A DNA stretch of 64,000 bases from an uncultured Campylobacter sp. Its GTDB lineage: Bacteria; Campylobacterota; Campylobacteria; Campylobacterales; Campylobacteraceae. Every line of letters starts with the position of its first letter. The stretch's first letter is position 1. Under the pieces are notes generated by a model. The model saw only the letters and a program-made list of their open reading frames with translations. It was not told the origin of the DNA and did no database searches. The position numbers were made by a program, and so were the translations under genes. Where the stretch lies: NCBI RefSeq assembly GCF_937981295.1, contig NZ_CALJPC010000016.1, forward strand, positions 1 to 64,000, in the 5' to 3' direction. Below are positions 8,810 to 15,480 of this stretch, one piece after another.

Positions 8810-9517
8810 ATGAACAAATATTTAAGCCAATTGGTAGAGCTTTGCGAATTCGATAAGCAGCTGGACGGATTTAAGCCTAAAATCGAGGCCGCGCAGGAGA
8901 AGCTGAGTAAAAAAAGCACTGAAATAAACGGCGCAAAAGAACAGATCGAAACTCTAAATGCGGAGATCGCCGAGCTAAAATCTCAAATTTTACAAGCAAA
9001 CGCGCAGCTTAGCGCATTTTCGTCCAAGCTAAAAAGCACGGGCAAAAAAAGCGGCGCGGCAAAAACCGAAAAGGAGATCAAGGCTCTTAGTGTCGAAGAG
9101 GACATCGCAAAAGAGCAGCTCGAAGCCACAAACGAGGAGATCGAAAGACTAGAAAAAATCGTAGCCACAAAGGAAGCGCTCGTAAAAGAGCAGAGCGAAA
9201 AGCAAGAGGCGTTTGAAGCCGAGCTAAAAAGCCTGCAGGAGCAGGTAAGCGCCGAGATGGGCGAGGTCGAAGTCGCTCGCGGCGCGATCTACGCCAAGCG
9301 CGATAAACTAATGCAGGCGATGAACCCAAAAACCGTCTCATTCTATGAAAAGATCCGCAAATGGGCGGGCAACACGGCGGTCTCGCCGGTGCGCAAACAG
9401 GCCTGCTATGGCTGCTTTATGCGCATAAGCGACAAGACCTATTCCGCGGTCATCAAAAGCGACGACATCGTAACCTGCCCGTATTGCGGCAGAATTTTAT
9501 ATAAAGAAGCCGAGTGA
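8810..9517 (+). CDS. Coiled-coil protein with C-terminal C4 zinc ribbon
   Basis: 235 residues. Residues about 15-165 form a long Lys/Glu/Ala heptad-rich coiled-coil hairpin. The last 40 contain a four-cysteine zinc ribbon (ACYGCF at one end, CPYCGR at the other). This is the CT398/HP0958-like family. In Helicobacter pylori HP0958 (FlgZ) binds RpoN and flaA mRNA, but homologues also occur away from flagellar systems. If the organism lacks flagella, as other evidence hints, this copy would have to serve another role. The stop overlaps the GTG start of waaA by 4 nt. Confidence 0.82.
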   Translation: MNKYLSQLVELCEFDKQLDGFKPKIEAAQEKLSKKSTEINGAKEQIETLNAEIAELKSQILQANAQLSAFSSKLKSTGKKSGAAKTEKEIKALSVEEDIAKEQLEATNEEIERLEKIVATKEALVKEQSEKQEAFEAELKSLQEQVSAEMGEVEVARGAIYAKRDKLMQAMNPKTVSFYEKIRKWAGNTAVSPVRKQACYGCFMRISDKTYSAVIKSDDIVTCPYCGRILYKEAE

Positions 9518-10902
9518 TCTACACCGCCTTGGCGTTTTTGGCGTGGCTTGTAGCTGCGCCTTTTATTTTTATCCTAAGCTTTAAAAAAAAATACCGCACG
9601 AGCCTGAAGGCGCGATTTTTTCTATACAAAAACCCTAAATTTAGCCCCGCTGCGGTGCACTTTCACGCTTGCAGTTTGGGCGAGGTAAACGCTCTTGCGC
9701 CGCTAATTTCTAAATTTGAGAGCGTCGCGCTTAGCACGACCACGCAGACGGGCTTTGACGCGGCGCGTGCGCTCACGCCGAACTCTCGCTACCTGCCGTT
9801 TGAAAACTGGCTTCCATTTTGGCTTGCAGGCAGCCGCGTGCTGGTGATTTTCGAAGCGGAGCTGTGGCTAAATTTGATCCGTTCCGCTAAATCGCGCGGA
9901 AGCTACGTGATCCTGCTAAACGCGCGCATAAGCGATCGCTCGTACGCGAGCTATCTGCGCTTTAAGCTTTATTATCGCAAAGTGTTTGAAAATATCGATC
10001 TGGTGCTTGCGCAAAGCGAGCTTGATGCGGCGCGGCTGCGGGAGCTCGGCGCAAAAAATATAAAGGTCGCCGGTAACGTGAAAAGCGCGAATATCGCCGT
10101 TGCGACGAAGGACTATTCCGCCGCGTCCGCAAATAGCTTCGTGCTTACGATCTCAAACACTCACGAGGGCGAAGAGGAGCTTGTTTTATCGAATTTAAAC
10201 GATTTTATAAAATTTCGCAGTTCGCAAAATATGCCCGAAAAATACCCGCGCGCAACGGGCTCTCATGGCGATAGAAGCTTGCCTGGGGCTGAGCTTCGCG
10301 ACGAGCAGGGCTCGACCGAGCCGGTAAATTTAAACGCAGCTTCTTCGGGCGCAGTGCCTTCAAGCGACGCTTGGTTCGCCGTGCCGAATACGGCGCCTTT
10401 AAACGGCGCGTCTTTAAATTTTACCGCACCGAATACGACGTCTTCGACCGCCGCGCCGCACAAGCTAAAAATCATCCTGGCGCCGAGGCATCCGGAGCGC
10501 TTCGAAAAGGTACGTGAAATTTGCAAGGCTTGGGCGCGCGAGCATGGGCTTAGCTTTGAGCGATTTAGCGACGGCGCAGGGCTTGAAAGCGATTTTATCT
10601 TGCTCGATGCCTTCGGCGAGCTAGCGAACTTTTATAAAATTTCAAACGTCGTGATCTTGGGCGGCAGTTTTTTGCGCAATATCGGCGGACATAGCCCGAT
10701 CGAGGCGGCGAGCTTCGGCGTACCGATCATCAGCGGGCGATTTTTTTATAATCAAAAGGCGCTGTATGCGCTCGTACGAAACATCGCTCTGTGCGACGCG
10801 GATGAAATTTCAAGCGCTTTAAAAGAGCCGCTAAAGGGCACGCGGATAGATAAAATTTGCGATCTACAAGAGATAGAAAATTTAATCAAGGAAAGAATTT
10901 AA
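9514..10902 (+). CDS. waaA: 3-deoxy-D-manno-octulosonic acid transferase with low-complexity insert
   Basis: 462 residues starting with GTG at 9514 inside the previous gene's stop region. It is a Kdo transferase (GT-B fold) that adds Kdo to lipid IVA in LPS core synthesis, anchored by the N-terminal hydrophobic segment (about 3-22). Recognisable parts are FHACSLGEVNAL, the STTTQTGFDAA segment, FEAELWLNLI, and in the C-terminal half LAPRHPERF, LGGSFLRNIGGHSPIEAA and the SGRFFYNQKA loop. Residues about 236-315 (DNA 10218-10458) are an extra Ser/Ala/Pro/Asn-rich stretch between the two Rossmann domains, with a repeated APNT motif. Typical WaaA is about 380-430 residues. Confidence 0.92.
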   Translation: MIYTALAFLAWLVAAPFIFILSFKKKYRTSLKARFFLYKNPKFSPAAVHFHACSLGEVNALAPLISKFESVALSTTTQTGFDAARALTPNSRYLPFENWLPFWLAGSRVLVIFEAELWLNLIRSAKSRGSYVILLNARISDRSYASYLRFKLYYRKVFENIDLVLAQSELDAARLRELGAKNIKVAGNVKSANIAVATKDYSAASANSFVLTISNTHEGEEELVLSNLNDFIKFRSSQNMPEKYPRATGSHGDRSLPGAELRDEQGSTEPVNLNAASSGAVPSSDAWFAVPNTAPLNGASLNFTAPNTTSSTAAPHKLKIILAPRHPERFEKVREICKAWAREHGLSFERFSDGAGLESDFILLDAFGELANFYKISNVVILGGSFLRNIGGHSPIEAASFGVPIISGRFFYNQKALYALVRNIALCDADEISSALKEPLKGTRIDKICDLQEIENLIKERI

Positions 10903-11651
10903 TGCAAGAAAAAGCCTACAAACTGTTAGCGGCGCAGGAAAATATATCGCACAACGAAGCCAAGGCTCTCATCGACGCGGGGCTTGTGAGCGCGCGCGGC
11001 GCAAAGATCGCTCTAGCGCGCGAGATGCTCGGCGAAAATACTAAATTTAGCGTGATGAAGCCTGCAAAACCTGCGATCATTTACGAGGATGAGAACGTTT
11101 TGGCGATCAATAAGCCGCCCTTTATGAGCAGCGAAAATTTGGAAAAAATCTATAAATTCGGGCTTCTAAACCGCCTGGATAAGGAAACCAGCGGCGTCGT
11201 GCTGCTGTATAAGAACGAAGAATTTCGCGATGCGGCGATTGCGGAATTTAAAAATTTGCGCGTGAAGAAAAGCTACATCGCGATCGTAAAAGGGATCGTG
11301 AGCGAAGAGATGAAATTTGACGAGCCCATTTTGACGATAAAGACCAGAAGCGGCGCGTTTTCTAAAATTTCGCCAAACGGTAAGAGCGCATTTAGCGAGG
11401 TTTATCCGCTGATGGTAAGCGGCAAAAAATCGCTCGTAAAAGTGCGGATCGAGACGGGCAGGACGCATCAGATCCGCGTGCATCTGGCAAATGCGGGATT
11501 CGGCGTAATAGGCGATGAAAAATACGCTAAAAGCCGCGCGAAGCGGATGTTTTTGCACTCGTACGAGACCGAAATTTTAGGGCTTAAATTTAAAGCTCCG
11601 CTAGGTAAAAGCTTCAACGAATTCGGCTTTGAAATTCCTAAAGAGCTCTGA
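10902..11651 (+). CDS. RluA-family pseudouridine synthase
   Basis: 249 residues from MQEKAYKLL; this ATG overlaps the waaA stop as TAATG and has AAGGAAAGA upstream. The N-terminus (about 1-55) is an S4-like RNA-binding domain. The catalytic domain carries GLLNRLDKETSGVVLL, with the Asp that attacks uridine, plus a GRTHQIRVHL segment. It should modify uridine in rRNA or tRNA, but the target cannot be read from the sequence. From memory the same gene lies between waaA and ffh in C. jejuni (Cj0708). The next gene, ffh, begins 66 nt later. Confidence 0.88.
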   Translation: MQEKAYKLLAAQENISHNEAKALIDAGLVSARGAKIALAREMLGENTKFSVMKPAKPAIIYEDENVLAINKPPFMSSENLEKIYKFGLLNRLDKETSGVVLLYKNEEFRDAAIAEFKNLRVKKSYIAIVKGIVSEEMKFDEPILTIKTRSGAFSKISPNGKSAFSEVYPLMVSGKKSLVKVRIETGRTHQIRVHLANAGFGVIGDEKYAKSRAKRMFLHSYETEILGLKFKAPLGKSFNEFGFEIPKEL

Positions 11652-11717
11652 TATTCAATGGCTTTTAAGTTAATTTTAGGTAACATCGCAAGTTTAAAAA
11701 TTTTATAAGGGATCAAA

Positions 11718-13058
11718 GTGTTTGAGATCATAAGCGAGTCGTTTAAAAACGCGGTCAATAAATTAAAAACAATCGATGACGAAAAAGCTTTAAAAAACGC
11801 CTTGGAGACGCTAAAAAAGGCGCTTTTAAAGGCCGACGTGCACCACAAAGTCGTAAAGGATTTTTTGGCGCTCGTCGAAGCTGATCTTCGTATCGGTACG
11901 ATAGGGCAGAAGCCGTTTTTACAATCCATCAAGACAAATTTGACTAAAATTTTAACGGCGCCTAGAGGCAGTAGCCAGGGATTTGTATTCGCTAGCACGC
12001 CTCCTACGGTAGCTTTGATGACGGGACTTCAGGGAAGCGGAAAATCCACAAGCACGATAAAACTCGCAAACTATCTTAAACTTCGCAAAAAAAAGGTCTT
12101 AGTCGCAGCGTGCGACTTGCAGCGCCTAGCCGCGGTCGAGCAGCTCCGCCAGCTGTGCGAGGCGAATGAAATCGAGCTATTTTTCATCGAGGGCGAGAGC
12201 GATCCGCTAAAGGTTGCCGAAAAAGCGCTAAACAAGGCTAAAAGCGGGCTTTATGACGTACTGCTCGTAGATACGGCGGGACGTCTTGCGATCGATGAGG
12301 CGCTAATGGCACAGCTTGCGGATATGAAAAAAGCTCTGAATCCGCATGAAATTTTTTACGTAGCGGACGCTATGAGCGGTCAAGACGGCATTAAAACGGC
12401 CGCTAAATTTGATGAAATTTTAGGCCTTACGGGCGTGATCTTAAGCAAATTTGACGCAGATACCAAAGGCGGCGTAGCTCTTGGTATCGCGCAGCAGCTT
12501 GGCATCCCGCTTCGCTTTATCGGAACCGGCGAGAAGGTGGCCGATCTGGAGGGCTTTATACCCGATAGAATCACCGGCCGCATTATGGGCGAGGGCGATT
12601 TAGCGACGTTAGCCGAGAAAACAAGCGCCGTTTTCGACGAAAGAGAAGCGAAGGCTCTAAACAAAAAGATCAAAAAGGGCGAGTTTAATTTCAACGATTT
12701 CGTAAATCAGCTCGAAAGCGTGAAAAAGCTCGGCAATATGAAAAATTTAATCGGCATGATCCCGGGACTTTCCGGCATGGCGAATAAGATAAAAGATATC
12801 GATTTGGAAAACTCAAAAGAGATACTTCATATCAAAGCGATGATCAGCTCTATGACGCCGAAAGAGCGCGAAAACCCCGATCTGCTAAATAATTCGCGTA
12901 AGCGCAGACTTGCTGCTGGCGCGGGGCTTTCGCAGGTGGAGGTGAATCGCTTCTTAAAGCAGTTTGCGGGCGCTTCAAAGCTTGCGAAGAAATTTTCGGG
13001 CAAGGGCGGCATGCAGGGGCTTGCCTCAATCGCTCAAAGGCAAAATTTACCGAGATAG
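11718..13058 (+). CDS. ffh: Signal recognition particle GTPase Ffh
   Basis: 446 residues with a GTG start preceded by AAGGGATCAAA. The N helical bundle is at about 1-90. The GTPase domain follows, with P-loop GLQGSGKST (about 101-109), DTAGR and SKFDADTKGG, the last an unusual form of the common TKLDG element. The methionine-rich M domain begins near residue 300 (IGMIPGLSGM, SMTPKERENP). Ffh binds signal sequences and 4.5S RNA and delivers ribosomes to FtsY. The stop codon at 13056-13058 lies in the loop of a perfect 8-bp hairpin that starts the structured ffh-rpsP spacer. Confidence 0.97.
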   Translation: MFEIISESFKNAVNKLKTIDDEKALKNALETLKKALLKADVHHKVVKDFLALVEADLRIGTIGQKPFLQSIKTNLTKILTAPRGSSQGFVFASTPPTVALMTGLQGSGKSTSTIKLANYLKLRKKKVLVAACDLQRLAAVEQLRQLCEANEIELFFIEGESDPLKVAEKALNKAKSGLYDVLLVDTAGRLAIDEALMAQLADMKKALNPHEIFYVADAMSGQDGIKTAAKFDEILGLTGVILSKFDADTKGGVALGIAQQLGIPLRFIGTGEKVADLEGFIPDRITGRIMGEGDLATLAEKTSAVFDEREAKALNKKIKKGEFNFNDFVNQLESVKKLGNMKNLIGMIPGLSGMANKIKDIDLENSKEILHIKAMISSMTPKERENPDLLNNSRKRRLAAGAGLSQVEVNRFLKQFAGASKLAKKFSGKGGMQGLASIAQRQNLPR

Positions 13059-13116
13059 CCTCTCGGTAGAGTTTGCAGATGTTTAAGTTTTAGCCATCTG
13101 CAAGTTCTAAAACTTA
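13048..13116 (+). promoter_or_regulatory. Structured ffh-rpsP spacer with interleaved stems
   Basis: Three perfect inverted repeats are packed here. Stem C pairs 13048-13055 with 13061-13068 around the ffh stop codon. Stem A pairs 13073-13081 (TTGCAGATG) with 13095-13103. Stem B pairs 13084-13093 (TAAGTTTTAG) with 13107-13116. A and B interleave, which is an H-type pseudoknot topology or, if sterically impossible, two mutually exclusive hairpins. The rpsP ribosome binding site starts about 10 nt later. A role in controlling rpsP-trmD-rplS expression is my inference. Confidence 0.6.
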
Positions 13117-13136
13117 CAAAAATTTAAGGAGAAAAA

Positions 13137-13367
13137 ATGGCAACAGTTGTTAGGCTTACAAGAATCGGAAGAAAGAAGCAGCCTTTTTACCGCATCGTGG
13201 TAACGGATAGCAGAAAAAGACGCGACGGCGGCTTTATCGAGACGATCGGCTTTTATAACCCGCTAAAAGAGAGTGATAATATCAAATTCGACGCGGAGCG
13301 TTTGGCATACTGGAAGAGCGTAGGCGCGAAGTTAAGCGATAGGGTCGCTCAAATCACAAGCAAATAA
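13137..13367 (+). CDS. rpsP: 30S ribosomal protein S16
   Basis: 76 residues beginning ATVVRLTRIGRKKQPFYRIVV after the Met, the standard S16 N-terminus, and including DSRKRRDGGFIETIGFYNP. S16 binds 16S rRNA early in 30S assembly. An AAGGAG site lies 6 nt before ATG. It begins the rpsP-KH-rimM-trmD-rplS run of closely packed genes, a classic bacterial operon. The unusual feature is the strongly structured 70-nt leader just upstream, between ffh and this gene. Confidence 0.98.
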   Translation: MATVVRLTRIGRKKQPFYRIVVTDSRKRRDGGFIETIGFYNPLKESDNIKFDAERLAYWKSVGAKLSDRVAQITSK

Positions 13368-13368
13368 A

Positions 13369-13611
13369 ATGGTAGAAAATTTTATAAAAGAATACGCAAA
13401 GTTGATCGCCGACTATCCGCAGTCCGTCTCTACGCAAAAGCGGGTCGGTGAAAACTTTACCGAGATCATCGTCTATGCCGACAAGGCCGACACCGGCAAA
13501 CTCATCGGCAAGGACGGCAAAATGATAAACGCCATAAAGACCGTCATCATCGGCTATAAAGCAAAAGATCCGATCAATTATAAAATTACCGTCAAAGCCA
13601 AAGATGCCTGA
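13369..13611 (+). CDS. khpA: KH-domain RNA-binding protein (KhpA)
   Basis: 80 residues with one KH domain; the core motif is LIGKDGKMINAIKTV (about 45-59), the GxxG loop being GKDG. KhpA proteins bind RNA, often together with KhpB, and are commonly encoded between rpsP and rimM as here. The start is 1 nt after the rpsP stop, and its own stop overlaps the rimM start by 8 nt, so translation is probably coupled along the operon. Confidence 0.93.
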   Translation: MVENFIKEYAKLIADYPQSVSTQKRVGENFTEIIVYADKADTGKLIGKDGKMINAIKTVIIGYKAKDPINYKITVKAKDA

Positions 13612-14134
13612 TGATCTTTTAGAGGTCGCGAAGCTCGGTCGGACTATCGGCCTAAAGGGTGCGGTTAAAATTTTTGATCGCAGCGACTTCCCCTCTCAGT
13701 TTAAAAAAGGCGCCAAATTTTATCTGCGAAACGGCGAAATTTTAGAAATTCTATCCTTCAACGGCGCAAACTTTAGCGCTATTTTTAAAAATTACGAAAG
13801 CGTAGAAGCGGCGGCAAATTTAACCAACCAAATCCTTTACCGAAGCAAAGAGGACACGCGGAAATTTTGCAAATTGCAAAAGGGCGAGTTCTTTTACTTC
13901 GATATTATCGAGCTTGAAATTTATGAAGACGGCGCGATTTTAGGGCGCGTAAAGAACATATCGCAGATCGGAAGCGGTTATCTTTTTGAGATAGAAACGG
14001 ATGAAAGCTTAATCTCGCAGGCTTTGCCGAAAGAATTTTTCATTCCCTACGTGGACGCCTATGTGAAAGAAATTTCGCTTAGCGAGCGTAAAATTTTTAC
14101 ACAAAATGCGCGCGCGATTTTGGAAAACTCATGA
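13604..14134 (+). CDS. rimM: Ribosome maturation factor RimM
   Basis: 176 residues. The N-terminal RimM barrel starts EVAKLGRTIGLKGAVKI, and a PRC-barrel-like C-terminal half includes FYFDIIELEIYE and a final FIPYVDAYVKEI strand. RimM binds S19 and helps 30S head maturation. The ATG at 13604 lies within the end of khpA, and the stop overlaps the trmD start as ATGA. Length is normal for the family. Confidence 0.95.
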   Translation: MPDDLLEVAKLGRTIGLKGAVKIFDRSDFPSQFKKGAKFYLRNGEILEILSFNGANFSAIFKNYESVEAAANLTNQILYRSKEDTRKFCKLQKGEFFYFDIIELEIYEDGAILGRVKNISQIGSGYLFEIETDESLISQALPKEFFIPYVDAYVKEISLSERKIFTQNARAILENS

Positions 14135-14832
14135 ATTTTATCTTCATCTCTCTATTTGAAAATCTCATCGCGCCATATTTTGAGGACTCTATTTTAAAAC
14201 GCGCGGCCGATAAGAAAATAATCTCGACGCATTTTTTTAACCCGCGAAATTTCACGACAAATCGCTATAAAAAAGTAGATGATTATATGATCGGCGGCGG
14301 TGCGGGGCTTTTGATCGGCACGGAGCCGCTTTCCGGGACGATCGAACACGTAAGAGTTAAATTTAAAAACGCCAAGTTTATCTACCTCTCGCCCGCCGGT
14401 AAAAAATTTAACCAAAACGATGCCAAGCGTCTAAGCGGCGAGGGGAGCCTATGCTTTATCTGCGGACGCTACGAGGGGATCGATGAGCGCATAGTCGAAA
14501 GATATGTAGATGAAATTTTTTGCATCGGCGATTTCATCCTTACCGGCGGTGAGCTCGGTACGCTTTGTATGTGTGATGCTATAAGCCGCAACATAAAGGG
14601 CGTTTTAGGCAACGAAAGCTCCCTTGTCGAAGAAAGCTTTGAAGGCGGAATTTTAGAGGCGCCCGCATTTACAAAGCCTGATGTTTTTGAAAATTTACCT
14701 ATAGTTTCAGAGTTTTTAAAGGGTAATCACGCTAAAATACGCGATTTAAAAAACCAAATGGCGCTATGTAAAACGAGGTTCTTCCGCCCGGATATGTACC
14801 GAAAAATCGCCAGAAATAAAGGAAATTTATGA
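14131..14832 (+). CDS. trmD: tRNA (guanine-N1-)-methyltransferase
   Basis: 233 residues of the SPOUT-class TrmD, which methylates G37 of tRNAs using S-adenosylmethionine and prevents frameshifting. Visible trefoil-knot motifs are YMIGGGAGLLI, IYLSPAGKKF, CGRYEGIDERI and IGDFILTGGELG. The start overlaps the rimM stop by 4 nt and the stop overlaps the rplS start by 4 nt. Position between rimM and rplS is conserved across bacteria. Confidence 0.97.
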   Translation: MNFIFISLFENLIAPYFEDSILKRAADKKIISTHFFNPRNFTTNRYKKVDDYMIGGGAGLLIGTEPLSGTIEHVRVKFKNAKFIYLSPAGKKFNQNDAKRLSGEGSLCFICGRYEGIDERIVERYVDEIFCIGDFILTGGELGTLCMCDAISRNIKGVLGNESSLVEESFEGGILEAPAFTKPDVFENLPIVSEFLKGNHAKIRDLKNQMALCKTRFFRPDMYRKIARNKGNL

Positions 14833-15185
14833 AAAACAAGTATATCCAAGCGTTTGAGGACGCTCAGATCACAAGCAAAAGTGTGCCTGATTTCCGTGCC
14901 GGCGACACCTTAAAGGTAGCCATCAGGATCAAAGAGGGCGATAAGAGCAGAATTCAAAATTTTGAAGGCACCTGCATTGCGCGCCGCGGAAACGGCGTAA
15001 GCGAGACCTTCATCATTCGTAAGATCGGTGCAAATAGCGTCGGCGTAGAGAGAATTTTCCCGATCTACAGCGAGAGTATCGAAAACATCGAAGTTCTAAG
15101 AAAAGGACGCGTTCGCCGCGCGAAGCTATTTTACCTACGCGACAGACGCGGTAAAGCGGCTAAAATCAAAGAACTTAGAAAATAG
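14829..15185 (+). CDS. rplS: 50S ribosomal protein L19
   Basis: 118 residues with the L19 signature: FRAGDTLKVAIRIKEGDKSR near the N-terminus, then FEGTCIARRGNG and the basic RRAKLFYLRDRRGKAAKIKE tail. L19 sits at the 30S-50S interface. It is the last gene of the rpsP operon and overlaps trmD by ATGA. A hairpin 50 nt downstream (15234-15261) may end the transcript. Confidence 0.98.
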   Translation: MKNKYIQAFEDAQITSKSVPDFRAGDTLKVAIRIKEGDKSRIQNFEGTCIARRGNGVSETFIIRKIGANSVGVERIFPIYSESIENIEVLRKGRVRRAKLFYLRDRRGKAAKIKELRK

Positions 15186-15233
15186 CTTTTTAAATTTACG
15201 CTTCCTAATTCAAAAAAGTAGCTCCTTTTATAA

Positions 15234-15261
15234 TGCGCGAGATTTTAAAAAATTTCGCGCA
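15234..15261 (+). terminator. Hairpin after rplS
   Basis: TGCGCGAGATTT is followed, after a few A/T bases, by AAATTTCGCGCA, giving a 12-bp stem with one mismatch. There is no downstream T-tract (AAAATCTACT follows), so termination strength is uncertain. The arms contain an AAATTT word. A TATAAT hexamer sits just before the stem at 15229-15234 and may be coincidental. Confidence 0.5.
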
Positions 15262-15337
15262 AAATCTACTCGCATTAAATCTAAAATTTTACAACTTTTC
15301 CATTAAAATTTTTAATTTTGAATTACCTAAAAATCGC

Positions 15338-15355
15338 CTTTTTCTATAGAAAAAG
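15338..15355. promoter_or_regulatory. 18-bp perfect palindrome upstream of activase operon
   Basis: CTTTTTCTATAGAAAAAG is its own reverse complement. It lies 126 nt before the activase start, in the 295-nt gap after rplS. A possible -10-like TATAAAAT occurs near 15394-15401 downstream of it. It could be an operator for a dimeric regulator; no specific family is recognised. Confidence 0.4.
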
Positions 15356-15480
15356 ATAAAATATATCCTGATTTTATTTGCGTTTAAAAATATTACTATA
15401 AAATGCAAATTTTAATTTAGAAAACTCGCGCTAAATTCGAGAATTCGGCCGAGTAAAATTTATTCAGTAAAGAGCAAGAT

